Origin: Clostridium sp. TW13
Lineage (GTDB): Bacteria; Bacillota; Clostridia; Clostridiales; Clostridiaceae
Direction: 5' to 3'
DNA length: 64,000 bases
Assembly (NCBI RefSeq): GCF_024345225.1
Contig: NZ_BROD01000001.1
Location: forward strand, 3,794,516 to 3,858,515
Shown here one piece after another: positions 44,215-52,999 of the stretch. The notes under the pieces were generated by a model that was not told where the DNA came from, searched no databases, and worked only from the letters and a program-made list of their open reading frames with translations. Position 1 is the first letter of the stretch, and each line of letters starts with the position of its first letter. The translations under genes were made by a program, and so were the position numbers.

Positions 44215-44355
44215 CTATTCACCTGTACCTGGTTTAATTGATTGTTTTTTTGCTGTTCTATTATGATTTTTTCCTTCTTCACTTGCAATAGTAACGTCTC
44301 CTCTAGACTTCATCATTCTAGCGAACTTATTGTCAACTTGACTGTCCTTTGCCAT
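44215..44355 (-). CDS. Small basic protein, function unknown
   Basis: 46 residues starting MAKDSQVDNKFARMMKSRG, from the ATG at 44355 that follows GAGGAGATGATACTA. It is highly polar, with many Lys/Arg and Asn, no Cys and no membrane segment; it is probably unstructured. It might be a spore or nucleic-acid-binding small protein, but nothing is recognised. Its upstream region carries the shortest MITE-like repeat. Confidence 0.5.
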   Translation of the reverse strand: MAKDSQVDNKFARMMKSRGDVTIASEEGKNHNRTAKKQSIKPGTGE

Positions 44356-44386
44356 TAGTATCATCTCCTCTACAAATACTTTATTA

Positions 44387-44433
44387 AGCATCCTCAAAAA
44401 CAAATCAACATGCTGATTTACTTTTAGATGTCT
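44387..44433. repeat. MITE-like palindromic repeat, copy E (shortest)
   Basis: AGCATCCTCAAAAACAAATC on the left and GATTTACTTTTAGATGTCT on the right; the centre AAATCAACATGCTGATTT is itself a palindrome. At 47 bp it is little more than the two ends joined. Confidence 0.5.
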
Positions 44434-44484
44434 TTTATAATTTGTGTATTTATAAAGGGATTATTCTGCTAAGCTACTGCCAAA

Positions 44485-45402
44485 CTACTTAATATTTTCA
44501 ATTTCAAAAGGAGTCTCTTGATATACATAATAGTTAAGCCAATTATAAAATAAAATATTAGCTGCACTTTTCCATGTAACCATAGGTTTTTTTTCTGGAT
44601 CATCATCTTTAAAGTAATGATATGGCTTTTTTATTTCTAGTCCCTTGCTAAGATCCCTAAAGTATTCATCTCCTAAGGTATTAGAGTCATATTCTGGGTG
44701 TCCTGTAACAAAGATTTGTCTTCCATCCTCAGTCATTACAATGTATGGACCTGCTTTCTCAGATTCACTAACAATCTTAAGCTTTGATATCTTTTTTATA
44801 TCTTCAGCTTTAACGCCTGTATGTCTAGAATGAGGCGCATAAAATTCATCATCCATTCCTCTAAGTAATGGGCACTTATCATCATTCACTGTATGCTTGA
44901 ACACCCCAAACATTTTTTCTTTTAACTCATATTTTTTTACATTATAATGATAATTCAAACCTACTTGTGCTCCCCAGCATATATGAAGCGTAGAATATAC
45001 ATTATGCACACTCCACTCCATTATACCCCTTAACTCATCTATATAATCAACTTCATCAAATTCCATAGTCTCAACAGGTGCTCCTGTAACTATAAGTCCA
45101 TCAAACTTTTCATGTTTTATATCATCAAAATACGTATAAAACTTAGCTAGATATTCTTCAGAAATATTTTTAGATTTATGACTTTTCATATTAACTAAGG
45201 TTATATCTACTTGTAGTGGTGTATTGGATAACAATCGAATTAATTGAGTTTCTGTCACCGTTTTCTTTGGCATCAAATTTAATATAACAATTTTTAATGG
45301 TCTTATTTGTTGGCTATTTGCTCTATCCTCAGTCATAACAAAGATGTTTTCATTCTGCAAAACCTTAGCTGCTGGCAAGTTATCTGGTATTTTTATAGGC
45401 AA
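44485..45402 (-). CDS. metA: Homoserine O-acetyltransferase
   Basis: First step of methionine synthesis from homoserine. With the TTG at 45402 (AGGGG 9 bases upstream) the protein is 305 residues and begins [11 protein letters not shown], the family's normal start. Numbering then matches E. coli MetA: Cys142 in HICWGAQ, His235 and Glu237 in TGHPE. Residue 111 is Glu, which in characterised homologues marks acetyl-CoA rather than succinyl-CoA use. Frames opening at 45447 and 45435 run into a repeat and lack a good RBS. Confidence 0.9.
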   Translation of the reverse strand: MPIKIPDNLPAAKVLQNENIFVMTEDRANSQQIRPLKIVILNLMPKKTVTETQLIRLLSNTPLQVDITLVNMKSHKSKNISEEYLAKFYTYFDDIKHEKFDGLIVTGAPVETMEFDEVDYIDELRGIMEWSVHNVYSTLHICWGAQVGLNYHYNVKKYELKEKMFGVFKHTVNDDKCPLLRGMDDEFYAPHSRHTGVKAEDIKKISKLKIVSESEKAGPYIVMTEDGRQIFVTGHPEYDSNTLGDEYFRDLSKGLEIKKPYHYFKDDDPEKKPMVTWKSAANILFYNWLNYYVYQETPFEIENIK

Positions 45403-45432
45403 ATCTATCATCCCCTGTCTTTTTCTTTTATC

Positions 45433-45500
45433 CATCTTTAATAACAAGTACGTCTATATGTGATAAATATTTGTACTTGTTATTTATCTATAGATGCCTT
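45433..45500. repeat. MITE-like palindromic repeat, copy F
   Basis: The right end read inward is AGGCATCTATAGATAAATAA followed by CAAGTAC; the left end is CATCTTTAATAACAAGTAC. It lies just upstream of metA, in its 5' UTR, and creates a false N-terminal extension. Confidence 0.65.
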
Positions 45501-45516
45501 GTCCCTATAAAGCTTC

Positions 45517-45553
45517 AATAAGAGGCATTTCAATTAACGAAATGCCTCTTATT
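45517..45553. terminator. Hairpin between the isocitrate dehydrogenase gene and metA
   Basis: AATAAGAGGCATTT (45517-45530) pairs perfectly with AAATGCCTCTTATT (45540-45553), 14 bp with a 9-base loop. It lies about 32 bases past the icd-type stop codon; the plus strand has the better T-rich tail. Confidence 0.65.
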
Positions 45554-45585
45554 TATTATCTATAAACTCTTAACATTTATTCTTA

Positions 45586-46581
45586 CTAAAGTGCTTTACA
45601 AACTGCTTCTGTAAATTCTGTAGTTGTAGCTTCCCCACCTAGATCCACTGTTAAAGTTTTTCCTTCTGTGAAAACTCTTTCTAATGCTTTTTCAATTTTA
45701 TCTGCTACTTCATTTTGTTCTAAATGTCTAAGCATCATAACTGCACTTTGAATCACAGCTGTAGGGTTAGCCTTATTCTGTCCTGCAATTTGAGGAGCAC
45801 TTCCGTGTACTGCTTCAAACACAGCATAATCTTTGCCTATATTAGCTCCAGGTATAAGTCCAAGTCCTCCTACAAGACCTGAACATAAATCAGATAGTAT
45901 ATCTCCATAAAGATTTGGCATTACCATAACATCGTATTTTTCTGGATTTAAAACTAGATTCATTGCTGCTGCATCTACAATTAAATCATCAAAATTTACG
46001 TCATTATAGTTTTCTGCCACTTCTCTTGCTGTATCTAAGAACAATCCATCAGATAGCTTCATGATGTTTGCCTTGTGTACAGCTGTAACCTTGCTTCTGT
46101 TATTCTTCTTTGCATAGTCAAAAGCAAAATCTACTATTCTTTCACAAGCAGGTTTTGTTATAAGCTTTATGCTTTCAGCGCCATAGTTACCAATCTTATG
46201 TTCTATGCCTGCATATAAATCCTCAGTGTTTTCTCTAACTATTACCAAGTCAACACCTTCATATCTTAACTTAAGTCCTTCAAAACTCTTTATAGGTCTT
46301 AAGTTTACATATAAATCTAAGTTTTGTCTTAAGGTTACATTTACGCTCTTAAAGCCTTTTCCTACAGGTGTAGTAATAGGTCCTTTTATAGCAATCTTAT
46401 TTTTCTTTATAGCTTCTATTACATGCTCTGGCAGTGGAGTGCCATACTTCTCAATTTGTGCTTCTCCTGCCTCAACAACTTCCCATTCTATATCTGCTCC
46501 TGCTACTTCTAATACTTTTTGCATTGCAGCAGTTACTTCTGGGCCTATTCCATCTCCAGGTATTAATGTTACTTTACTCAT
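45586..46581 (-). CDS. NAD-type isocitrate dehydrogenase
   Basis: Oxidises isocitrate to 2-oxoglutarate. 331 residues; the ATG at 46581 follows TTGGGGGA. Substrate-site signature TTPVGKGFKSVNVTLRQNLD has Ser79 and Asn81 as in isocitrate dehydrogenases (not isopropylmalate dehydrogenase), then VRENTEDLYAGIEH, VHKANIMKLSDGLF and VDAAAMNLV. Short NAD-type form, close to homoisocitrate dehydrogenases. It begins 18 bases after the aconitase gene and closes the synthase-aconitase-dehydrogenase operon supplying 2-oxoglutarate for glutamate. Confidence 0.85.
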   Translation of the reverse strand: MSKVTLIPGDGIGPEVTAAMQKVLEVAGADIEWEVVEAGEAQIEKYGTPLPEHVIEAIKKNKIAIKGPITTPVGKGFKSVNVTLRQNLDLYVNLRPIKSFEGLKLRYEGVDLVIVRENTEDLYAGIEHKIGNYGAESIKLITKPACERIVDFAFDYAKKNNRSKVTAVHKANIMKLSDGLFLDTAREVAENYNDVNFDDLIVDAAAMNLVLNPEKYDVMVMPNLYGDILSDLCSGLVGGLGLIPGANIGKDYAVFEAVHGSAPQIAGQNKANPTAVIQSAVMMLRHLEQNEVADKIEKALERVFTEGKTLTVDLGGEATTTEFTEAVCKAL

Positions 46582-46599
46582 ATCAAAATCCCCCAATTC

Positions 46600-48519
46600 C
46601 TAGCTGTTTTTTGCAAAGTTTAATCTTCCACCAGCTTTTAATATTTTGATTTCTCTTTCTGTTACTTCTACTTTAACTTTAAAGCTAGTGTTTTTAGTTA
46701 CATTCTTAACTTCTAAAATTCCAGTTTCTAGCCCCTGTAAAACATTATCTATAACTAACTCATCAAACTTATCTATACTATTATAGCTTTCTTCATTTTC
46801 AAATACCATTGGCACTATTCCATTATTTATAAGGTTAGCCTTGTGTATTCTTGCAAAAGATTTTGCTATTACTCCTTTAACTCCAAGATATAATGGTGCT
46901 AAAGCTGCATGTTCTCTTGAAGAACCTTGACCATAGTTACTTCCTGCTACTATGAAGCCACCATTGTATTTTTCTGCATTATCTGGGAACTCTTCATCCA
47001 CAGTATTAAAGCAGAACTTTGAAAGGTATGGAATATTAGATCTAAATGGTAGTAACTTAGAATTTGATGGCATAATATGATCAGTTGTAATATTATCCTC
47101 AACCTTAATTAAAGTCTTTCCATCTATTGAATCTGTTAATTCCTTATTTATTGGGAATGGTTTTATGTTAGGACCTCTAACAACTTCAACTTCTTCACCA
47201 TCTACCTGTGGTTTTAAAATCATACTGTCATCAATTAAGAATTTTTCTGGTAATTCCACAGTGATATCTTCCTTGAATTCTCTAGGATCTGTTAAAACTC
47301 CATTTATAGCACTTACTGCCGCAGTTTCTGGGCTTACCAAGTAAACCTGAGCTGAAAGTGTTCCTGAACGTCCATAGAAGTTTCTGTTGAATGTCCTTAG
47401 TGATATTCCATCTGTTCCTGGTGCCTGACCCATTCCAATACATGGTCCACAAGAATTTTCAAGGATTCTTGCTCCTGAAGAAATAATGTCTGCTAAAGCT
47501 CCATTTCTAGCTAACATCTCCATAACTTGTCTTGAACCTGGTGCAATTACTAAGCTCACATCTGGATGAACCTTCTTACCTTTTAATATCTTTGCAACCT
47601 TCATTAAGTCTTCATAAGAAGAATTTGTACAACTTCCTATAGCTGCTTGGTCGATTTTTATCTTTCCTATACTTGCTATCTCTTCTACATTATCTGGTGA
47701 ATGTGGCTTAGCAGCAAGTGGTGCAAGCTTATCTAACTCTATAGTGATTTCTTCATCATATATAGCATCAGCATCTGGCTTTAATTCCATCCATTCATCT
47801 TCTCTACCTTGAGCCTTGAAAAATTCTAAAGTTCTTTCATCTGATGGAAAAATTGAAGTTGTAGCTCCAAGCTCCGCTCCCATATTAGTTATAGTTCCTC
47901 TTTCAGGAACTGAAAGAGTTTTTACGCCTTCCCCAGCATATTCAAATACTCTTCCTACTCCGCCCTTAACTGTAAGCTTTCTTAAAACTTCTAATATTAT
48001 ATCCTTAGCAGCTACCATTGGACTTAATTTACCTACTAAATTTATTTTACAAACCTTTGGAGTATTTATATAATAAGCTCCCCCAGCCATTGCAACAGCT
48101 ACGTCAAGTCCACCTGCACCCATTGCAAGCATTCCAACACCACCAGCTGTTGGTGTGTGACTGTCTGATCCTGTTAATGTATCTCCTGGGCATGAAAATC
48201 TCTCAAGAAACACTTGATGGCAGATTCCATTACCTGGTTTTGAAAATAACACACCGTGCTTAGCTGCAACTGTTTGAATAAACTTATGATCATCAGCATT
48301 CTCAAACCCTTGTTGCAACATATTATGATCAACAAAGGCTACACTTCTCTTTGTTCTAACCTTATCAATATTTAAGGATTCTAATTGAAGATACGCCATG
48401 GTACCTGTTGAATCTTGTGTTAATGTTTGATCTATTTTAATAGCTATTGGTTCTCCTGCTTTAAGTTCGCCTTCTACTAGATGTGCTTCTAATATTTTAT
48501 AAACAATGTTCTTTTTCAT
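46600..48519 (-). CDS. Aconitate hydratase
   Basis: Interconverts citrate and isocitrate with a [4Fe-4S] cluster. 639 residues, the compact form common in anaerobes. ATG at 48519 after GGGAGG. Cluster cysteines lie in AIGSCTNSS and NSCGPCIGMGQAPG; other family blocks are DSHTPTAGGVGML, RNFYGRSG and GSNYGQGSSREHAALAP (the swivel domain). It is the middle gene of the operon; 86 bases separate it from the synthase gene upstream. A homoaconitase role cannot be excluded from sequence alone. Confidence 0.9.
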   Translation of the reverse strand: MKKNIVYKILEAHLVEGELKAGEPIAIKIDQTLTQDSTGTMAYLQLESLNIDKVRTKRSVAFVDHNMLQQGFENADDHKFIQTVAAKHGVLFSKPGNGICHQVFLERFSCPGDTLTGSDSHTPTAGGVGMLAMGAGGLDVAVAMAGGAYYINTPKVCKINLVGKLSPMVAAKDIILEVLRKLTVKGGVGRVFEYAGEGVKTLSVPERGTITNMGAELGATTSIFPSDERTLEFFKAQGREDEWMELKPDADAIYDEEITIELDKLAPLAAKPHSPDNVEEIASIGKIKIDQAAIGSCTNSSYEDLMKVAKILKGKKVHPDVSLVIAPGSRQVMEMLARNGALADIISSGARILENSCGPCIGMGQAPGTDGISLRTFNRNFYGRSGTLSAQVYLVSPETAAVSAINGVLTDPREFKEDITVELPEKFLIDDSMILKPQVDGEEVEVVRGPNIKPFPINKELTDSIDGKTLIKVEDNITTDHIMPSNSKLLPFRSNIPYLSKFCFNTVDEEFPDNAEKYNGGFIVAGSNYGQGSSREHAALAPLYLGVKGVIAKSFARIHKANLINNGIVPMVFENEESYNSIDKFDELVIDNVLQGLETGILEVKNVTKNTSFKVKVEVTEREIKILKAGGRLNFAKNS

Positions 48520-48605
48520 GTCTGCCTCCCATTTCAACTATTCATATTTTACTGCTAAGAATTAGCTAGCTTATAACCTAAAGTAAATTCATAAAATATA
48601 CAATC

Positions 48606-49748
48606 CTAGTGATGAATTCTTTTGTATATCTGAACAATTTCCTTATCAAATAAACTTCTCTTAAGTCTTACTGATAATGCTCTAACCTGCTCTAATACAT
48701 AAGCAGCTTCATCATGTGTAAGCTCTATATTGTACTCATTAAACTTATTTACTATAGCTGCTTTTCCTGAATGCTTTCCGATTACAATTTGTCTTTGTAA
48801 GCCTACTTCATCCGGTGAGAAACATTCATAGTTCTTTGGATTCTTTAGTGCTCCATCTGCATGAATACCTGATTCATGTGCAAACATGTTATCTCCAACT
48901 ATAGCCTTCCATATAGGCAATATTCTTCCTGAGGCTCTTGATACATATTCTGATACTTCTCTGAACATCTTTGTATTAACTTCAATGTCGCAACCATAAA
49001 CATGCTTAAACGCCATTAACACTTCTTCTAATGCAGCATTTCCAGCACGTTCTCCAAGCCCATTTACTGTAACTCCCACATGATTTGCTCCACCTAAAAC
49101 TCCTGCAATAGCATTTGCTGTTGCCATCCCAAAATCATTATGTGTATGCATTTCTATATCAAAATTAGTTTTACTGTATAAATACTCTATTTTTTCCCTT
49201 ATATCAAATGGTCCCATTACACCAACTGTATCACAGAATCTAAATCTGTTAGCTCCAGCTTGTTTAGCTACATTTATAAATTCTACTAGGAAATCTAAGT
49301 CTGCTCTTGAAGCATCTTCTCCATTAACAGAAACATATAATCCATTTTTCTTAGCAAATTCAACGGATTTTGCCATGTTCTCCAAAACCCATTCTCTAGA
49401 TTTATTTAATTTATTTTGTATATGAATATCTGAAACAGAAGTTGATATAGCAACACAATCTACCCCACAATCTATAGATTGTTCTATATCTGAAATAACT
49501 GCTCTATTCCAAGCCATAACGCTTGCTTTTAATTTTCTATTTACAATGTCCTTTATAGCTTGTTTTTCATCTCCACCCATAGTTGGAATTCCAACTTCTA
49601 GCTGGTCTACCCCCAGTTCACTAAGCATTTCTGCTATAATGATCTTCTCTTCATTGGCGAAAACAACCCCTGCTGTCTGTTCTCCATCTCTTAGGGTTGT
49701 GTCAACAACGTATATCTTTTTTCCTGTGCTCTCATTATAAAATGCCAT
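48606..49748 (-). CDS. NifV-family synthase (homocitrate or Re-citrate synthase)
   Basis: DRE-TIM metallolyase of 380 residues. VDTTLRDGEQTAGVVF, QLEVGIPTMGG, RFCDTVGVMGPFD, metal-binding MHTHNDFG and NGLGERAGNAALEE are all classical. Length and start match NifV homocitrate synthases; clostridial Re-citrate synthases I recall are about 70 residues longer. Its place ahead of aconitase and isocitrate dehydrogenase argues for citrate formation feeding glutamate. No nif gene lies nearby. It lacks the C-terminal LeuA regulatory domain. Confidence 0.78.
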   Translation of the reverse strand: MAFYNESTGKKIYVVDTTLRDGEQTAGVVFANEEKIIIAEMLSELGVDQLEVGIPTMGGDEKQAIKDIVNRKLKASVMAWNRAVISDIEQSIDCGVDCVAISTSVSDIHIQNKLNKSREWVLENMAKSVEFAKKNGLYVSVNGEDASRADLDFLVEFINVAKQAGANRFRFCDTVGVMGPFDIREKIEYLYSKTNFDIEMHTHNDFGMATANAIAGVLGGANHVGVTVNGLGERAGNAALEEVLMAFKHVYGCDIEVNTKMFREVSEYVSRASGRILPIWKAIVGDNMFAHESGIHADGALKNPKNYECFSPDEVGLQRQIVIGKHSGKAAIVNKFNEYNIELTHDEAAYVLEQVRALSVRLKRSLFDKEIVQIYKRIHH

Positions 49749-49954
49749 CAGTTCGTACCCCCTATTAATTAATTTAATTTCCTTAAAATGATTTTATTTA
49801 TTGTCATTGCTAATTGCATTTATTTTAGCACATTTCAGCTCACGTTACAATTGAGATTCTATTAATTAGTACCATTATTTTTAGCCAATTTGTTACAAAA
49901 AGTCTTCTTTTAATGATAAAATGAGAATTTTGCTTTCCCTGTGTTAATTTTTTA

Positions 49955-51292
49955 CTAATTATGTTTTTGAGTATTTGTACCACTACCACTACTGCTATTA
50001 TTATTGGTGTTACTAGTAGGATTAGTATTGGTACTTCCTGTATTCTTATTTGTGTTTGGATTACTATTCGTTGCATTAGATGGATTGGCTTTATTAGGTT
50101 GATTTACTGCTGGAGTTGTGTTAGTAACCTTTGTATTAGCATTTGTTGCCGCTGCATTATTATTTGTACTATTAGTATTGGCTCCATTAACAACAGGATT
50201 ATTAGTTCCATTAGCTCCATTAGTTGGATTACTTGGATTTGCTTTATTGTCTGCAGGTTGAATAACTGCATTATTCCAATCAGTCACCCAAGTATTAATA
50301 TTAGCTTCAAATACAGCTTTATCTATATTGTAGGTACTGTTCTTTATAGATTTCATCCAATCCTCACCTAAATCTAAACTCTTACTATTTACAGGAATCA
50401 ATTGGAACTTTTGTGCTAATTGTAATTGCATCTTAGGTCCTGCAATGAACTCTTCAAATAATTTAGCTGAATTTATATTTTTAGATTTGTTACATATCCC
50501 CACACAATTAATTGTTGTAGGAAATTTATCATCTAAATGAGCTACTGTTAACTTACTGCCTTTCTTTACAGCCATATTAACCTTGCTCAAGGAAGCAAAG
50601 CCTATGGAAGCTTCTTTAGCTCCTATTGATTTAATAATTGCATCTTCTGAATCTTTATAACCATTTATGTTGGCCTTCACTGCTGCCAAAACTTTAATAC
50701 CATCATCTAACTTATTATTTTTAAAATAATCATATATGTAAGAATTTAATATATACTTAAACTCTGTACTATTTGTGTTAGGTAACTGTATCTTACCTTT
50801 ATACTTTGGATCTCCAAGCATAACTAAAGTTGTTGGCACATCTTGTTGCATTAGAATTTCATTATTATAAAACATTACTAAAGGAGATTGATTAACTGCA
50901 TACCAATATCCACTTTTATCTTTACTATCTTCATTTACATCACTATTCCATGAAGGAGTATATGCCTGCAACTCTCCAGCCTTAACTAATGATGAAAAGA
51001 ACATGTCACTTCCTCCAAGAACTGCATCTGCCACTGGATTATCTTTTTCACTATCTAATTGTGCTTTTAGAGCCGCTTCATCCTTGAAAGTTTTCACTTC
51101 CAAATCAATCTTAGTTTTATTTTTAAATTCATCTTTAATATATTTAGAAACATCTTCACTATAAGTTGTATATAAAATCACCTTATCCTCTAAAGATTGT
51201 GCTTCTACATCTGGTCTTGATTTCACTTCTGCTGCTGTTATTACTACCATTAATAATAAAAAACCGAAAACTATTCCTAAAAATTTCTTCAA
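49955..51292 (-). CDS. Iron-type extracellular binding protein with Asn/Thr-rich tail
   Basis: 445 residues; TTG start after AAGGAGTG. N-terminal hydrophobic anchor or signal (FLGIVFGFLLLMVVITAAEV). Residues about 38-345 form a type II solute-binding domain like FbpA/AfuA: VILYTTYSEDVSKYIKDEF, DAVLGGSDMFF, YWYAVNQSPLVMFYNNEIL. The last about 100 residues are low complexity, mostly Asn, Thr, Pro, Ala, Gly and Ser with repeated NxTN and NPSN units. No permease or ATPase gene is adjacent, and no anchoring motif is at the C-terminus. A binding or sensing role at the cell surface is likely. Confidence 0.75.
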   Translation of the reverse strand: MKKFLGIVFGFLLLMVVITAAEVKSRPDVEAQSLEDKVILYTTYSEDVSKYIKDEFKNKTKIDLEVKTFKDEAALKAQLDSEKDNPVADAVLGGSDMFFSSLVKAGELQAYTPSWNSDVNEDSKDKSGYWYAVNQSPLVMFYNNEILMQQDVPTTLVMLGDPKYKGKIQLPNTNSTEFKYILNSYIYDYFKNNKLDDGIKVLAAVKANINGYKDSEDAIIKSIGAKEASIGFASLSKVNMAVKKGSKLTVAHLDDKFPTTINCVGICNKSKNINSAKLFEEFIAGPKMQLQLAQKFQLIPVNSKSLDLGEDWMKSIKNSTYNIDKAVFEANINTWVTDWNNAVIQPADNKANPSNPTNGANGTNNPVVNGANTNSTNNNAAATNANTKVTNTTPAVNQPNKANPSNATNSNPNTNKNTGSTNTNPTSNTNNNSSSGSGTNTQKHN

Positions 51293-51531
51293 CTCTATTC
51301 ACTCCTTAAATAATCAATCACTTTAATCCTCTATCTTCTATCTTATATTATATCCTAAATAATCAAAAGGTTAAATTTACGTTTATACTATATATTGCTT
51401 CAAAACTTAAAGAAAAATTAAATATGGTAGCGCTTTCTCAAGATAAAAATGTTTTTTTCCTTAATTTTAGATACTTATGACATTTTAACTTTAGAAAAAA
51501 CCGTGCTAAAATAAACTAGTAATTTAATCTA

Positions 51532-51591
51532 ACAAAGTTAATCTTTAATGAGATTAATATATTTGTCAGTGTAATTACGGGTGGGTGAGGG
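51532..51591 (+). promoter_or_regulatory. Leader hairpin and G-tract before the purine permease
   Basis: TTAATCT (51538-51544) and AGATTAA (51551-51557) form a stem extended by ACAAA/TTTGT. Just after it is GGGTGGGTGAGGG (51579-51591), three G-runs in an otherwise AT-rich leader. It does not match the purine-riboswitch consensus. Nothing else of note was seen in the 322-base gap 51293-51614. Confidence 0.4.
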
Positions 51592-51614
51592 ATAATATAT
51601 TTTAGAGTGATAAT

Positions 51615-52901
51615 ATGAATAAAATTTTTAACCTCTCACAAAATAATACAAGCTTTAAGAAAGAGTTGGTTGCAGGTCTTACTGCTTTCTTTTCTATAGT
51701 TTATATTATTGCAGTGAATGCCAGTATCTTAAAAGATGCAGGAATTCCTTTAGAAGCTGGTATTATAGCTACGGTGCTATCGTCAATTATAGGTTGCTTT
51801 TTGGTAGCATTTATAAGTAATGCTCCATTAATAGTAGTGCCAGGAATGGGTATAAATGCCCTATTCACTTATACAGTTGTAGGCTCCTTAGGTTTGAATT
51901 ACAAGGAAGCATTAGGTGCTGTTTTCATCTCAGGTATATTATTTATTATAATAGCCTTTTCAAAGTTATCAGAAATAATTTCAAATGCTATTCCGGCTTC
52001 AATTAAGGAAGCGGTTACAGTAGGTATTGGATTATTTATTGCTTTTATCGGACTTCAAAAAAGTGCATTGATAGTAAGCAATGCTCACAATTTTGTGACA
52101 CTTGGTAATTTAACAGACCCTGTTGTTTATGTAACAATAATAAACCTTGTAATAGCTTTATTTCTATATTTAAAGAAAGTTCCTGGTAATTTTCTTATAA
52201 GTATAATAATAGGCACATTAATTTCAATGGCTTTTGGAATTGTGGACTTTAATAATTTACAATTTACATCTATATCTTTTTCAAGTTATAAAGATGTATT
52301 CTTAAGTTTTAGCTTTGCTAAATTTTCCACATTGCCATTTTGGACAGCAGTTTTTTCATTAGTCCTAGTTTTAGTTTTTGAAAACATAGGCATATTACAT
52401 TCCCAAGTTAATGGAATGTTAAACTCCCCAGAAAAAAATGCTCCATCCTTAAAGGCGATTTCGATATCAACAATATTATGTGGCTTGTTAGGAACCAGTC
52501 CAACAGTTTCAACGGTGGAAACTGCTGCTGGTATAACAGCTGGTGGTAGAACAGGTTTGACATCTGTTATTACAGGATTACTGTTTCTGCTATCTCTGTT
52601 CTTTATTCCTTTTATAAAGTTTATCCCTAACAGTGCGATCTCCCCGATTTTAATCATAATAGGCTGTTTTATGATATCGAATGTGGTTAATATAGATTTT
52701 AATGATTTTACTGAGGGCTTCCCCGCCTTCCTAATAATCATTATGATTCCCTTAACTTATAGCATAGTAGATGGACTTGCTTTTGGATTTATTTCTTATC
52801 CAATAGTAAAATTGTTTGCTAAAGATAGTAGAAAAATTCCCATCCCTATGTTTATTATTTCATTTTTATTTTTAATAAATTTTATTTTACCTCATATGTA
52901 A
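51615..52901 (+). CDS. NCS2-family purine permease (AzgA/PbuG-like)
   Basis: 428 residues with 12-13 hydrophobic segments. Characteristic blocks are GMGINALFTYTVVGSLG (substrate half-helix) and TSPTVSTVETAAGITAGGRT (the AzgA/PbuG group), which imports hypoxanthine, guanine or adenine by proton symport. The ATG has only a weak AGAGTGA site upstream, so expression may depend on the leader structure at 51532-51591. A terminator follows; it is a single-gene unit. Confidence 0.85.
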   Translation: MNKIFNLSQNNTSFKKELVAGLTAFFSIVYIIAVNASILKDAGIPLEAGIIATVLSSIIGCFLVAFISNAPLIVVPGMGINALFTYTVVGSLGLNYKEALGAVFISGILFIIIAFSKLSEIISNAIPASIKEAVTVGIGLFIAFIGLQKSALIVSNAHNFVTLGNLTDPVVYVTIINLVIALFLYLKKVPGNFLISIIIGTLISMAFGIVDFNNLQFTSISFSSYKDVFLSFSFAKFSTLPFWTAVFSLVLVLVFENIGILHSQVNGMLNSPEKNAPSLKAISISTILCGLLGTSPTVSTVETAAGITAGGRTGLTSVITGLLFLLSLFFIPFIKFIPNSAISPILIIIGCFMISNVVNIDFNDFTEGFPAFLIIIMIPLTYSIVDGLAFGFISYPIVKLFAKDSRKIPIPMFIISFLFLINFILPHM

Positions 52902-52928
52902 CTTCTTATCCCCAAGAGGTTACATACC

Positions 52929-52964
52929 AAAAAGAGATACCTTTCCCCAGGTATCTCTTTTTTG
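52929..52964 (+). terminator. Intrinsic terminator after the purine permease gene
   Basis: AAAAAGAGATACCT (52929-52942) pairs perfectly with AGGTATCTCTTTTT (52949-52962), followed by more T residues. Confidence 0.9.
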
Positions 52965-52999
52965 CATATAAACTTACTTATTTTTTGAATACACCAATC

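Noticed and set aside
49840-50076. 78-codon frame overlapping the Asn/Thr-rich tail of the binding protein
   Set aside because: It is the alternative frame of a repetitive coding stretch; no ribosome site.
51480-51614. Purine riboswitch before the NCS2 permease
   Set aside because: The paired loops and the TATA...ATATGG / GTTTCTACC core are missing.
52286-52741. 151-codon antisense frame inside the purine permease gene
   Set aside because: Shadow of a gene with complete family motifs on the plus strand.
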